The notes under the pieces are model-generated. The model saw only the letters and a list, made by a program, of their open reading frames with translations. It did not search any database and was not told the origin of the DNA. The position numbers and the translations under genes were made by a program. A stretch of DNA of 64,000 nt from Bacillus sp. RO1. Lineage in GTDB: Bacteria > Bacillota > Bacilli > Bacillales > Bacillaceae_I. The stretch spans positions 109,873 through 173,872 of the forward strand of contig NZ_JAAZWB010000089.1 of the NCBI RefSeq assembly GCF_012524115.1, written 5' to 3'. Shown one piece after another: positions 52,366 through 61,715 of this stretch. Within the stretch, counting starts at the first letter, position 1; each line of letters opens with the position of its first letter.

Positions 52366-53890
52366 TCGGTTTCCCTGCCTCCTTTTTGCTTAATTCATGA
52401 AATTCAAGCATCTTCTGCTTAATCATTTCCATATGAAGATGCGTGCTTACGACATCTGCCAATCTATTAAACGACTCTTCTCTTTTTCTATCAAAAGAGT
52501 TCCTGCTTACTATAGGAGAGAGGCCTTTCTTCCGTCTTAATGAGTTCAACAGTTCCTCTCTAAAACTGTCATTATGGAAGAGACCGTGAAAGTATGTACC
52601 TATGATATTTCCAATCTGCACTCCTTCTTTTCGGTCTGTTAACACGACAAACGGCATGACATCTTTTCTATCAGAGACGGTTGATACTCCCATATGGATT
52701 TCATAACCTTTAATAAAAAATTGTTTTCCGTTAAACGTAAGCATCCCCTCAGAAAGAACTGTCTTCTTCTCCTTTGCCATGTGCGTTTTCATCGGGATGA
52801 GATCAAGTCCGGTACCCACCTTTAACGAAGATTCCACCTCATACTCATCCACGACTACCTCACCGAGCATTTGATATCCACCACATATCCCAATTAGATT
52901 AGTTCCCAGTTCTACCAAAGTCTGTAGCCTGTTCGCAATGCCACTTTCATGCAAAAATTGCAAATCACCTAACGTATTTTTGCTGCCAGGGAGGATGACC
53001 AAGTCCGGTACCCCGAGATCTTCCGCCCTCTGCACATACCTCACATGACAATCCTCCTCAGAAAAGAGTGGATCTATATCAGTGAAGTTCGAGATATAAG
53101 GGAAGCGGATTACTGCAATATCCAAGTCTTTCGTACCGTCTTTTTCTTTGGAATAGCTATCAAGGACGACAGAGTCCTCCGCTTCAATATGTAAGCCGGA
53201 AACATAAGGTATCACACCTAATACAGGAAAGCCGGTATGTGCTTCAAACCATTCAAGCCCAGGTTCAAGCAGGGACACATCTCCCCTGAATTTATTGATG
53301 ACTACGCCAATGACTCTTTTACGGTCCTCCTCTTCTAATAGCTGCAATGTTCCGACAAGGCTTGCAAATACTCCGCCCTTTTCTATATCACCTACAAGAA
53401 TGACAGGTGCATTGGTCAACCTGGCAATACGCATATTCACGAGCTCACGATCGTTGAGGTTCACCTCGGCAGGACTTCCCGCCCCTTCTATCACGATGCA
53501 GTCAAACTCCTTTTTGAGCTGATTATAGCTTTCCGTTATTATCTTTAGACCTAACTCATAGAAATCTTGACGATAAGCACCCGCTTTCATATTGCGATAA
53601 GGACTTCCATGAACGACTATTTGCGATCGATAGTCGCCGGTAGGTTTGATCAGGATGGGATTCATGTCGGTCGTCGCCTCGACACCAGCTGCTTCCGCCT
53701 GAACACCCTGAGCCCTCCCAATTTCTTTTCCATCCCTGGTAATATAGGAATTCAGCGCCATGTTTTGCGATTTAAACGGTGCAGTTTTATAACCCTCTCT
53801 TGCAAAAATCCTGCACAATGCTGTTACGACAGCGCTTTTTCCCGCATCGGAATGCGTTCCTTGGATCATCAGTGGCGTCCCTTTAAACAT
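52349..53890 (-). CDS. cobQ: Cobyric acid synthase
   Basis: CobQ/CbiP amidates four side chains of adenosylcobyrinic acid a,c-diamide. The 513-residue protein has the N-terminal synthetase fold (IQGTHSDAGKSAVVTALCRIF, PFKSQNMALNSYIT, VIEGAGSPAEVNL) and a C-terminal class I glutamine amidotransferase-like domain with GICGGYQMLGE (nucleophile Cys) and GTYFHGLFHN. It overlaps cobB by 8 nt. Confidence 0.96.
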   Translation of the reverse strand: MFKGTPLMIQGTHSDAGKSAVVTALCRIFAREGYKTAPFKSQNMALNSYITRDGKEIGRAQGVQAEAAGVEATTDMNPILIKPTGDYRSQIVVHGSPYRNMKAGAYRQDFYELGLKIITESYNQLKKEFDCIVIEGAGSPAEVNLNDRELVNMRIARLTNAPVILVGDIEKGGVFASLVGTLQLLEEEDRKRVIGVVINKFRGDVSLLEPGLEWFEAHTGFPVLGVIPYVSGLHIEAEDSVVLDSYSKEKDGTKDLDIAVIRFPYISNFTDIDPLFSEEDCHVRYVQRAEDLGVPDLVILPGSKNTLGDLQFLHESGIANRLQTLVELGTNLIGICGGYQMLGEVVVDEYEVESSLKVGTGLDLIPMKTHMAKEKKTVLSEGMLTFNGKQFFIKGYEIHMGVSTVSDRKDVMPFVVLTDRKEGVQIGNIIGTYFHGLFHNDSFREELLNSLRRKKGLSPIVSRNSFDRKREESFNRLADVVSTHLHMEMIKQKMLEFHELSKKEAGKPNEERV

Positions 53891-55265
53891 GCAATTTTAC
53901 CTCCAGACATTGTTGAATCCAGTTTTCCACGACCATTGGGTTGGAGGCAAAATGAATATGTGTGTATCCTGCAACAAGGTTCTTGCAGATATACCCGTCT
54001 TTCCCGTTTCCTCTCATTCCTTTTGTTTCAAATGCGTCCGGTAGCTCTGTTTGGTGATGAAAGGTAGAATAGTGGAACTCATGTCCTCTTGCCACCTCTC
54101 CCTCCTTCAAGAGAAAATTCCCGTTTAACCCTTTGATCTCCCTGTATCCAAGGGCAACGAGCCTGGTTTGCATGCGCACTTTACCAGGAATGATCCCAAC
54201 CATGGGATATGCGTCTCCACCTGTGGTCACAAGTTCCTTGCATAAATACATATAGCCTCCACATTCTGCAAAGGTAGGAATTCCCCTTATCACTACTGCC
54301 TGATAGACGCTATCCTTGCTTTTTGTATTGGTAGAGAGTCTTGGTGCAAATTCCTCCGGGAAGCCTCCACCAAGATACAATCCGTCCACATCATTTGGGA
54401 TCTCCTCATTTTCCAATGGAGAGAAAAAGATTAATTCCGCCCCTCTGTTTTGCAGAAGTTCCAAGTTCTCTTCATAATAAAAATGGAAAGCAGAATCATA
54501 GGCGACGGCTATACGAACCTTTTTATTGGGAGATGCAGTAAAAATGGAAGGCTTACTCTCGGTTGTAAGCTCGGAAGCCTCATCCGCCAGCTCATATAAA
54601 CGATCAACATCCACCGTGTTTGCAACATGCTCACCCAATGCATGAAAAAAGCCTTCCAGTTCCCCTCGTTCAATGGATGGAACAAGTCCTAAATGTCGCT
54701 CTGGCATCTCGAATTCGGACTCCCTTGTCAGATAGCCGATAACTGGAATCTTACATTCCATTTCGACCGCTGCTTTAATCAGATGAAAATGACCATTGCT
54801 TCCGACTTTATTCGCGATCACTCCAACAATGTTCACCTTGCCTGACAGTTCCTGATACCCCTTGACCATTGCAGCCGCACTCCTTGCCATTCCGGAGCAA
54901 TCCACCACAAGTACAACAGGACTGCCGGTGAGGATGCTTATTTCTGCACTACTTCCCTCATCTGAAAGCGGATCTTTCCCATCATAGAATCCCATCACCC
55001 CTTCTATGATGGAGATATCGGCTCCCTCACTTCCACGAACCAAGACTTCTCTCACGCAATCAGATGAAAGCATCCAACTATCCAAATTCCGCGACTTCCT
55101 ACCTGTTACAGCAGTGTGGTATGAGGTGTCGATGTAATCCGGTCCACACTTGAACCCTTGGACACTAAGACCCTTATTCTTCATCGCCGCCATCAAACCA
55201 ATGGTGATGGTTGTTTTCCCTACCCCACTGCCAGTACCTGCTATCAGAATTCTTCGTTTGCCCAT
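53883..55265 (-). CDS. cbiA: Cobyrinate a,c-diamide synthase
   Basis: CbiA/CobB amidates the a and c side chains of cobyrinate. The 460-residue protein has the P-loop AGTGSGVGKTTITIGL near residue 8, FKCGPDYIDTSYH, VEGVMGFYDG-type IIEGVMGFYDG, and a glutamine amidotransferase domain with GLYLGGGFPEEFAP and FAECGGYMYL (nucleophile Cys). ATG at 55265 is chosen because AGGAGGTGGGGAG precedes it. Together with CobQ it implies that the strain obtains or makes early corrin intermediates, though no ring-forming genes are in the window. Confidence 0.95.
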   Translation of the reverse strand: MGKRRILIAGTGSGVGKTTITIGLMAAMKNKGLSVQGFKCGPDYIDTSYHTAVTGRKSRNLDSWMLSSDCVREVLVRGSEGADISIIEGVMGFYDGKDPLSDEGSSAEISILTGSPVVLVVDCSGMARSAAAMVKGYQELSGKVNIVGVIANKVGSNGHFHLIKAAVEMECKIPVIGYLTRESEFEMPERHLGLVPSIERGELEGFFHALGEHVANTVDVDRLYELADEASELTTESKPSIFTASPNKKVRIAVAYDSAFHFYYEENLELLQNRGAELIFFSPLENEEIPNDVDGLYLGGGFPEEFAPRLSTNTKSKDSVYQAVVIRGIPTFAECGGYMYLCKELVTTGGDAYPMVGIIPGKVRMQTRLVALGYREIKGLNGNFLLKEGEVARGHEFHYSTFHHQTELPDAFETKGMRGNGKDGYICKNLVAGYTHIHFASNPMVVENWIQQCLEVKLHV

Positions 55266-55284
55266 TTTTCTCCCCACCTCCTTC

Positions 55285-55833
55285 TTAAAATTCCACCCCT
55301 TTAACTGCCGGAATTCCTTTGTCGTAATAATGCTTATCGGCATGGACTACAGAGACAAGATCGGCAGCCTCCTGTACTTCTTCTGGTGCATCTCTACCTG
55401 TAATGACAAGATGAACGTGCTCAGGCTTGTTCTTAATAAGTGCCAAAACTTCTTTTAATGGTAGAACATCATCTACAGGAAACCCTTGAATGCTTAGAGC
55501 ATTATTTAACTCGTCCAAGACAACTATGTCATACTTACCACTCATGGCAGCGTCCTTTGCTTTAGGCCAACCTTTCCGAAGCGCTTCTCGATGCTCTTCT
55601 GGTGTCTTTGTCCAAGTGAAACCAATTCCCAGCTGCTCCATCTCCACTCCTAGTTTTCTCAGAGAAATCTGTTCACCATAGGTACGATCAGGTGATTTGA
55701 TGAACTGATAGATTTTCACCTTCATCCCCCTGCCTACTGCTCGAACTGCCAAACCAATTGCCGAAGTTGTTTTGCCTTTGCCATCTCCGGTGTACACCAG
55801 TGTCAAGCCCCTTTGTTTCGTCTTTTTACTCAT
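55285..55833 (-). CDS. cobO: Cob(I)yrinic acid a,c-diamide adenosyltransferase (BtuR/CobO type)
   Basis: CobO/BtuR attaches the 5'-deoxyadenosyl ligand to corrinoids. The 182-residue protein has TGDGKGKTTSAIGLAVRA (P-loop near residue 16), VYQFIK-type KIYQFIKSPDRTYGE, VVLDELNNALSIQ and LVITGRDAPEEVQEAADLVS. ATG at 55833 lies 7 nt after GGAGGT; the ATG 6 nt upstream is too close. It is the first gene behind the B12 riboswitch and its terminator. Confidence 0.95.
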   Translation of the reverse strand: MSKKTKQRGLTLVYTGDGKGKTTSAIGLAVRAVGRGMKVKIYQFIKSPDRTYGEQISLRKLGVEMEQLGIGFTWTKTPEEHREALRKGWPKAKDAAMSGKYDIVVLDELNNALSIQGFPVDDVLPLKEVLALIKNKPEHVHLVITGRDAPEEVQEAADLVSVVHADKHYYDKGIPAVKGVEF

Positions 55834-55859
55834 AAACATACCTCCTGTTTTTTCGCATG

Positions 55860-55898
55860 AAAAAAACGCCTTTCTGCTAGTTGCAAAAAGACGTTTAA
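55860..55898 (-). terminator. Leader terminator of the cobalamin operon
   Basis: The minus strand has AACGTCTTT / AAAGGCGTT (one G-T pair) followed by seven T, between the B12 aptamer and the first gene. It is the likely expression platform, formed when cobalamin binds. Confidence 0.75.
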
Positions 55899-56019
55899 AG
55901 GTCCACTCAATCCAGATAATTTTTAAAACTCTTCCAAAAAGATTCGCTTTAAAACATTAATAACTGGAAAAAATAAATGAATGTCACTTTAAGCATTCTT
56001 TCCTCGCAGAATCCTTAAA

Positions 56020-56182
56020 AACAAATAGGCAGGTCTCCTGACTTGCGTTTCAAGCACATCACCGACCCTTCCCATGCTGTTGCACAGTGGATAATCTCGG
56101 CAATATTCAACGCTTACAGTGGCGGGGTCCGTGCTGGATTTTCACCAGCTTCCCTTTTAACCTTTCTTCACAAAGGCACCTA
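56020..56182 (-). ncRNA. Cobalamin (AdoCbl) riboswitch
   Basis: Read on the minus strand, the leader shows the conserved cobalamin elements in order: GGTGCC, AAGGTTAAAAGGGAAGC and TGGTGAAAATCCAGCAC, GGACCCCGCCACTGTAAGC, and the B12 box TCAGGAGACCTGCC (56028-56041). It lies about 190 nt before the first gene and should lower expression of the 13-gene operon when adenosylcobalamin is plentiful. The 56183-56460 stretch upstream shows nothing else I can name. Confidence 0.95.
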
Positions 56183-56460
56183 AATGTTGTAATGTATCAA
56201 ATAATTATGCAATTTTTAATTAATGGTTCTTAAACTAAACTAGCTTAAGCATAGATTAACAACGCTTTTTATTGTAGCCTATTTTCTTTCGAATGTCTTT
56301 AGTGAATATTGCTGATTTTGAAAAAATTTCATCAATCCGCACCATAATAAGTATTTTACGCTGCGATATATCTAGAAAAAACCATATCTGTACAAGAAAG
56401 GACAATTAATTGTAGAACTTCATATAACTTTTATCTTGGGATTTAATTTATAGCTATTGA

Positions 56461-56751
56461 TTAGTTTCTAAAAGAAAAGCCCACTTCCCTTAATGCAGCC
56501 TTTAGTTTAGGTATGGAAGCTGGTCCCATACCGTGTAATTGCAAAATCTCTTTCTCCGTATATCTAGATAGTTGCTCTAAAGTCATAATGTCATTGTTCT
56601 CTAAAGCCCGTCTTGCTGGTGCTGCAAGTAGTGAGAGAAAGCCACTGTCGATTTTGCGTCCTTTCTCACAAATCGGACAGGTTGGACAATCACTACTTTT
56701 ATAATATTGGTGCCCTTGGTCGCAAGTTCGCAAAGATTTCGTATTTGTCAT
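56461..56751 (-). CDS. RNA polymerase alpha C-terminal domain-like / helix-hairpin-helix protein
   Basis: The 96-residue protein has a small Cys cluster (CDQGHQYYKSSDCPTCPIC, Cys about 10, 21, 24, 27) and a C-terminal fold ALENNDIMTLEQLSRYTEKEILQLHGMGPASIPKLKAALREVGF that matches the alpha-CTD/HhH pattern. Such small proteins are common in Bacillaceae and have no known role; nucleic-acid binding is likely. ATG at 56751 is preferred because AAGGAG precedes it, while the upstream in-frame ATG has no site. Confidence 0.78.
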   Translation of the reverse strand: MTNTKSLRTCDQGHQYYKSSDCPTCPICEKGRKIDSGFLSLLAAPARRALENNDIMTLEQLSRYTEKEILQLHGMGPASIPKLKAALREVGFSFRN

Positions 56752-56921
56752 TAGTGCACGACTCCTTCTTTCGAAATTTATCTTATCCATATTTTTTCAA
56801 ATGCTAGTAAAAAAACATCCCTTAGGAAACAAAGAGAATTTTTGGCAAGGAGAGTAAAAATGTTTGGATAGCAAATATTAAAATTGATTTCACTTTTAAA
56901 CAACAAGGAGGTTTCATAAAA

Positions 56922-57203
56922 ATGAAGAAATCAATGCTTTTACTTGCGTCTGTTCTTTTCTCATTAAGTGTACTTACTGCATGTAATATGGGGAACAACG
57001 AGCCCGATAATGGACCAGAGGATGTAAACTATCGCCCTGTCCGCTATGACCGTGATCTTGATCGTGATCTGAACAGGGGTCTTGATATCGACACAGATCC
57101 AAGAGATGTGAAAGAACCTGGTGAGCGTGACACTCCGTATAACATGGATGAAGAAGAGCCGGACTTAGACGAAGAGCCGTCAGAAGAGCGACGCGGAAGA
57201 TAA
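56922..57203 (+). CDS. Small acidic lipoprotein
   Basis: The 93-residue protein has a lipoprotein signal with lipobox LTAC (Cys 21) and an Asp/Arg-rich mature part (RYDRDLDRDLNRGLDIDTD) ending in an acidic EEEPDLDEEPSEERRGR tail. No domain is recognisable. AAGGAGG precedes the ATG. It has its own terminator and looks monocistronic. Unstructured acidic lipoproteins of this kind occur in spore-formers; the role is unknown. Confidence 0.75.
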   Translation: MKKSMLLLASVLFSLSVLTACNMGNNEPDNGPEDVNYRPVRYDRDLDRDLNRGLDIDTDPRDVKEPGERDTPYNMDEEEPDLDEEPSEERRGR

Positions 57204-57208
57204 TTTCA

Positions 57209-57238
57209 GTAAAAGCCCCTTCAAAAGGGGCTTTTTCT
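57209..57238 (+). terminator. Terminator after the small lipoprotein gene
   Basis: AAAGCCCCTT / AAGGGGCTTT with loop CAA is followed by TTTTTC. Confidence 0.85.
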
Positions 57239-57613
57239 ATGCAAACCACCGTCTTGAACATCTTTATTTACTCAATAAGAATTCATCTCAAATTACCATT
57301 ATATCCACCATAATTTATTTTGGAATCAGGACCTAAAATGAAAATTGAGCGCCAATCTTGTTCTATGATAACGGCCTTTTTCGGGAGAACCAATTCATAT
57401 AGTAACTTATTGGTAATCATTATGCTTAAAATGAAAAAATTCTTCTTGTGCACTTCCATCATAATTTTCATTATGATGCAAAATTGACGAATCATTGGTT
57501 GAATGACCGTCCTAACTAAAGTAACATCAAAATTTTGACTGTAGCAGCTTTTATTGGTCAATCACTACTTCCTATAGCGTGATGTTTAATAATTACACCC
57601 TATCCTCATTAAT
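57239..57613. other. Gene-poor stretch
   Basis: The stretch of about 375 bp holds one 92-codon minus-strand frame (57283-57561) with a TTG-type start, no clear ribosome site and no recognisable domain. I treat it as non-coding or as a degraded gene. No other structure was seen. Confidence 0.5.
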
Positions 57614-58144
57614 TTAGTCGTCTCCTATATACTTCTCCATGCGGATATCGGACCACATTTTATCTTGCCAATAGGTAAAATTTTCTATTATTCCAATTTC
57701 CTTATATCCCAGCTTCTTATACAGTTTATGTGCCTGTGCGTTAAATTCAAACACGCCAAGTTCAATACGTTTAAGGCCATGCTTCTGAATCTGTTTCTCA
57801 AGATATTGAATTGCCGTATATCCAATTCCTTTCCCCCGCCCTTCTGGCTCACCAATCGTAATACCAATCCAGGCTGATCCTTGCTCTTTTTTGTAAAGAT
57901 GGTTCGGATCGACTATATAGTTCATTTCCCCAACCAACTGATCATCCATATAAATTAAGTAAATATGATGATGCTCCAAGCGTTCTGTTAAACTATCGAT
58001 AGAAATGAATTTTTGCAGTTCCAATTCTGACTGGTCTTGATTAGGGCGTGTTTTCGGTATCAAAGTGGTGTCGTTTTCCCACCGGTTAAACTTATCTACA
58101 AGTTGTAAGGTAGGTTCAGTTAATTTAATAAAGTATATATTCAT
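57614..58144 (-). CDS. GNAT family N-acetyltransferase
   Basis: The 176-residue protein has the GNAT core: the early strand-helix region, YLIYMDDQLVGEMNYI, then ITIGEPEGRGKGIGYTAIQYLEKQ (acetyl-CoA loop R/QxxGxG/A near 106-112) and LGVFEFNAQAHKLYKKLGYKEIG. It transfers an acyl group from acetyl-CoA to an amine of unknown identity. It resembles RimJ/RimL-type members. It is not in an operon. Confidence 0.85.
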   Translation of the reverse strand: MNIYFIKLTEPTLQLVDKFNRWENDTTLIPKTRPNQDQSELELQKFISIDSLTERLEHHHIYLIYMDDQLVGEMNYIVDPNHLYKKEQGSAWIGITIGEPEGRGKGIGYTAIQYLEKQIQKHGLKRIELGVFEFNAQAHKLYKKLGYKEIGIIENFTYWQDKMWSDIRMEKYIGDD

Positions 58145-58248
58145 GAGCCCTCCATTTAAATCATCATTCTTTAGAAATATTTGATATTGAGCAATTCTAT
58201 GTTAATCGAGGACAGTTCTTACCTTCTAAAAGGACGTACTTAAAAAAG

Positions 58249-58282
58249 GATTAGAAACCATCATAAATGCTGATTTCTAATC
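58249..58282 (-). terminator. Possible minus-strand terminator
   Basis: GATTAGAAA / TTTCTAATC with inner CAT / ATG pairing is followed on the minus strand by CCTTTTTTAAG. It lies about 370 nt downstream of the P-loop kinase gene and could end its transcript. Confidence 0.45.
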
Positions 58283-58405
58283 TTCATAAGTTTACGAATA
58301 AAAGAAATGTTTAATCAATGCAAGCAAGATAATTTCATTGACTACCTATGTAAAAGCTATCGGTCATTTTTATTTACTTATACTTCATTTGAGCCGATTA
58401 AGGGA

Positions 58406-58475
58406 AAAGGTGACAGTGATTGGTCCTGACTTTCAGACAGAACTAATCAAAGAATCTCCTGTCTCCTTTTTTTTT
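58406..58475 (+). ncRNA. Orphan plus-strand hairpin with T-run, possible small RNA 3' end
   Basis: AAAGGTGACAG (58406-58416) pairs with CTGTCTCCTTT (58459-58469, one T-T mismatch). Inside it TGATTGGT pairs with ACTAATCA (one G-T pair), leaving an asymmetric loop, and nine T follow (58467-58475). There is no plus-strand gene upstream between 57203 and here. A small RNA ending at this terminator is possible. No convincing promoter was found. The rest of 58145-58652 shows nothing else I can name. Confidence 0.35.
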
Positions 58476-58652
58476 ATATTTTTACATCCTCCTTCAGTTG
58501 TTGAATTATCTCAAAGTATTTATGTATCACCTAAGTGATATTGTTTTAAATTTTTTCTAGAGGATCTAAATGATCTTGAATGTAAACCATCAACTCACTC
58601 TCTTTATTTAAAAATGTAATTATCTTACAACCCCTCTATGTTGAACTCCTTG

Positions 58653-59150
58653 TTATTCTTTTCCGCTAACCTCTAACATATTTATACCTTCGGATGCTTC
58701 TGGTGCTTCAAAAAATTTAGTAACGTGTATAAACATCGCTTCTGTGTCAAAAGCTGCTCTTTCGGGTTGTTCGATACGTCTTTGAGCAATTTGACGTAAG
58801 CAATGTTCGTTATTTAGATTTAGAAAAATTAGTTGATGGTTTGCATTGACTTCTGAAGCTAAATCCAAAAACCACTTTCGCATTTTTTTAGTGTTAGCTG
58901 GAAAATCCATCACTACATCTGTACCTACGCTTAATATATTTTGGACATGCTTTTTCACCAACGGCTTGAGCTGAGCTGAGTATTTAAGATAATCTTCAAA
59001 TGATGAGATCTGATTGGGATAAAGAGATGAAAGCCATTCATCCTCAGACAACAAAACCGCATGTTTATCTATCGCCAATTGTTTTGATTTAGTTGATTTT
59101 CCTGCTCCCATTTTCCCACAGAAAAAGTATAACGTCCCCAGTGATTTCAT
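58653..59150 (-). CDS. P-loop kinase-like ATP-binding protein
   Basis: The 165-residue protein has Walker A FCGKMGAGKST near residues 10-18, SEDEWLSSLYP, a DVVMDFPANTKKMRKWF segment that resembles the Walker B/substrate region of small kinases, and a lid-like RQIAQRRIEQPERAAFD. It matches the AAA_33/zeta-toxin-like kinase group, which phosphorylate small molecules or nucleotides. The substrate is unknown. No antitoxin gene is adjacent. Confidence 0.8.
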   Translation of the reverse strand: MKSLGTLYFFCGKMGAGKSTKSKQLAIDKHAVLLSEDEWLSSLYPNQISSFEDYLKYSAQLKPLVKKHVQNILSVGTDVVMDFPANTKKMRKWFLDLASEVNANHQLIFLNLNNEHCLRQIAQRRIEQPERAAFDTEAMFIHVTKFFEAPEASEGINMLEVSGKE

Positions 59151-59325
59151 ACTATTAACCTCCCAGGCTTAATTTCAGTGGTAGGTTTCTCACCTTGAAT
59201 AATAAGAAATTCTTTATTAGTTCAAGTATTTTCATTCACTATTCCCACCTTTTAGCAAAATATAATAGCATACCCTTTTACAAGAACTGCGCCCGATTTT
59301 TTAACAGTAGCGGTAACAACCCTAC

Positions 59326-60006
59326 TTAGCTGAACGTGCCTTCGATTTTATCTCGGTCATAATCAAGTATCCATTTATTGCGAACTTCATAGAGTAAGCG
59401 TATATTTTCCTTATCTGCTGCTATAACATCACAACCACGATCATCGTATAAATGATAAATAATCTTTTTTGATATATTCACAAAAAAGATATCGTACCCA
59501 TTCCTAGGAAAGCCTTTTAAAATACAAGATTGATGCCCGAAGTCTTCGTAACTTATCGCCAATAAAAGTTGTGTATAGCGAACTTCACTTTTTTTGCACT
59601 GAAATATAAAACGATGTGTAACTTCATTGTGATATTCATCGCTTCCTTCATCATCCCACTCGATACTAGGCAAAACCTCATGCCTTAATTTGTTTAATGA
59701 TTGTCTATTCTTTACATACTTCCGGTACACATTTATTGGCTTCCTTTGGAGAAAAGTATCTGCTTTGTGACAGTACACATTGGTTACTAATAAAATTTCG
59801 TCATTTTCGTCAAAAACTCTTTTAAATATATCCGTACTACGCTCATAAACTTGTTTAAGATTAGCCTTTTCTTGAAAAGATAAATCAGGGTTGGAAATTT
59901 CAAAACGTAGTCCATTCCCCCATGAATAAAATAACCCCGGCGCTAGAACGAGATCATTAAAATTTCTATTCATAAATTGATTTAATTTATTTGAAAGATC
60001 ATTCAT
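59326..60006 (-). CDS. DUF3885 domain protein
   Basis: The 226-residue protein matches the DUF3885 pattern: LFYSWGNGLRFEIS near 25-38, a middle ERSTDIFKRVFDENDEILLV, and the C-terminal IYHLYDDRGCDVIAADKENIRLLYEVRNKWILDYDR. Such proteins are frequent, variable genes of Bacillus and often lie near polymorphic-toxin immunity genes, but no function is established that I know of. ATG at 60006 is taken as the start with a weak GGGGAATTAGG site. Confidence 0.78.
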   Translation of the reverse strand: MNDLSNKLNQFMNRNFNDLVLAPGLFYSWGNGLRFEISNPDLSFQEKANLKQVYERSTDIFKRVFDENDEILLVTNVYCHKADTFLQRKPINVYRKYVKNRQSLNKLRHEVLPSIEWDDEGSDEYHNEVTHRFIFQCKKSEVRYTQLLLAISYEDFGHQSCILKGFPRNGYDIFFVNISKKIIYHLYDDRGCDVIAADKENIRLLYEVRNKWILDYDRDKIEGTFS

Positions 60007-60128
60007 CCTAATTCCCCATTCGGTTTTAAAGCACCTATCCCTCTTCAAGAATGACGCCCTATTGCTGAAGACTATATTTCGAAATAACTATACATTTCTT
60101 TAACTATAGATCCTATATAGCTTAGCAA

Positions 60129-60281
60129 TCAGGAACTTGAAACCTTTCTTTTTTTAAACGATAGTACTATTGCCATGCCAAATAAAATTACAGAAATCAA
60201 TATGGTTGTTCCAGAACCAATAGGTGATAAAATCCCTAAAATCATTAATATAATTCCAATTATAATTAAGCTGGCAACCAT
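60129..60281 (-). CDS. Small two-helix membrane protein
   Basis: An ATG-started frame encodes 50 residues with two hydrophobic helices (about 3-19 and 25-41) and a basic SFKKRKVSSS tail. GGAGG lies 7 nt before the ATG, so translation is likely. The function is unknown. Confidence 0.55.
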   Translation of the reverse strand: MVASLIIIGIILMILGILSPIGSGTTILISVILFGMAIVLSFKKRKVSSS

Positions 60282-60334
60282 TATATTTCCTCCTTCTTCA
60301 TAATTAATTTTTCAATAGCTCCTAAATAATTGAG

Positions 60335-60838
60335 TTAAAAAGTTATTAACTTTGACATATAATACTCATCATAAAAGGTTCCATCTATCATAAGAGAATT
60401 TCTTTTTGTGCCTTCTATTTCAAATCCGCTCTTTTTATATAGAGCTACACCTGCTTCATTTTTAGTAACCGCTGTGAGCTCCAATCGTGTTATGTGGTGA
60501 CTTTTCGCCCACTCATCAATATATTTAAATAAAACAGTTCCAACCCCTTGTCCTCTGTTTTGTTCTAAAATTCCAACAACAATGTAAGCAGAGTGTTTAG
60601 TTCTCTTTACACTTCCGCCAACAGCAATCAAATAACCTATTAAATTTCCTTCTTGTTCTGCTACAAAGATTGTCGAATTGTTTTGTTGTCCAAGACGTTC
60701 TAAATGTTTTCGTTGCTGTTCATGAGTAGTTTTTCTTTCTCCAGCTTCCATTAGCATAAAATTTGATTTTCCTTCTACTTCCTTAATGAGATTTATCAAA
60801 TTCTCTGCATCCTCAATTTCTATCTCTCTGATTAACAT
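60335..60838 (-). CDS. GNAT family N-acetyltransferase
   Basis: The 167-residue protein has the GNAT core with IVVGILEQNRGQGVGTVLFKYIDEWA (acetyl-CoA loop QNRGQGVG near 93-100) and LELTAVTKNEAGVALYKKSGFEIEGTKRNSLMIDG, a form close to the RimI/YhhY-like amino acid or peptide acetyltransferases. AAGGGGAAGGG precedes the ATG. Its substrate is unknown. It lies 53 nt upstream of the small membrane-protein gene. Confidence 0.87.
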   Translation of the reverse strand: MLIREIEIEDAENLINLIKEVEGKSNFMLMEAGERKTTHEQQRKHLERLGQQNNSTIFVAEQEGNLIGYLIAVGGSVKRTKHSAYIVVGILEQNRGQGVGTVLFKYIDEWAKSHHITRLELTAVTKNEAGVALYKKSGFEIEGTKRNSLMIDGTFYDEYYMSKLITF

Positions 60839-61234
60839 AACCCTTCCCCTTCTTTCTTGTGCTATCCTGCCCTATTACTTAATACCAATTATTTCAAACA
60901 TAGACCATTTACTCAAGGTAAATTTTCCATAAAAAAGAAGCTTACCCTGCTAAGGTAAAGGGTTTCGTTTTCAGGTGCTCAAACCCAAAAATAAGCCAAA
61001 ATAACACTGATATTGACACCAAAACTGGCGATTATAAAAGGTAATAAGACTCATCGATTGACGAGTCTTTTTGGACACTAAAACATAGACTAATCCAATT
61101 GTAGAGTTACAATAGTTGTAATTTTTTAGGTATTAAAATAACAAAGGAAAAATATTACTTTTTAAAGTATAATAGAAATAATTATTTAATTATCAAGTTA
61201 GGATTTCTTGATAAGAGATACATGGTGGTGTTAT
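60839..61234. other. Gene-free stretch with one plus-strand terminator-like hairpin
   Basis: About 395 bp without a supported gene. AAGACTC / GAGTCTT followed by TTTTT lies at 61046-61072 on the plus strand without an upstream plus-strand gene. The 60960-61040 part has higher GC than its surroundings but no open frame. Confidence 0.5.
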
Positions 61235-61492
61235 ATGAATACTCTTTTAGTCATTATGTTTGTTCAATTGTTGACTTTTCCACTATTCCTTATAAACTTC
61301 TATACTTTGTTCCCATTTCAGACAATAATGTTAATATGGACTTTACTAATTCTTATAGGATTATTCTTTGGGTTTAAAGGAGTAATTAAGCACAAGGAAG
61401 ATTTCAAAATGTTTATGCTATCTACCTCAACTGTAATAACTAGCTTTTGCTTATTGCTTTTTATGTATTTAGTTTCTTTGTCCTCCATGTAA
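61235..61492 (+). CDS. Small hypothetical membrane protein
   Basis: The 85-residue protein is almost entirely hydrophobic with about three membrane helices (near 3-20, 25-45 and 57-80), linked by FKGVIKHKEDFKM. I do not recognise a family. ATG at 61235 is taken because GGTGGTG lies upstream; an in-frame ATG 27 nt earlier is possible but starts with a charged stretch. Expression is uncertain. Confidence 0.5.
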   Translation: MNTLLVIMFVQLLTFPLFLINFYTLFPFQTIMLIWTLLILIGLFFGFKGVIKHKEDFKMFMLSTSTVITSFCLLLFMYLVSLSSM

Positions 61493-61715
61493 AATAAAGG
61501 ATACAGCTATTCCGTTTGGTGAAATATGAAATTTAAAAAGTAATAATTTTACTATTGCTTTTATAGTTTTTGACACCTTAAATGAAACCATTGGTTATAA
61601 TATTGAATAACCCTGCCGAATTCTTAAGTAAGGAGCGGCTCATTATGCTGCAATCGCGCCAGTTTGCTGAAGATTGAACTTCTCATATAATTTAGGAATT
61701 ATAACAAGCTGAGAA

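Noticed and set aside
57283..57561. 92-codon minus-strand frame
   Set aside because: No ribosome site, no domain, uneven composition; listed only as gene-poor DNA.
58338..58538. 66-codon plus-strand frame
   Set aside because: It spans the orphan hairpin and T-run and has no ribosome site.
61640..61670. Ten-codon frame after an AGGAG-like site
   Set aside because: Too short to support; no homologue recognised and no clear leader-peptide context.
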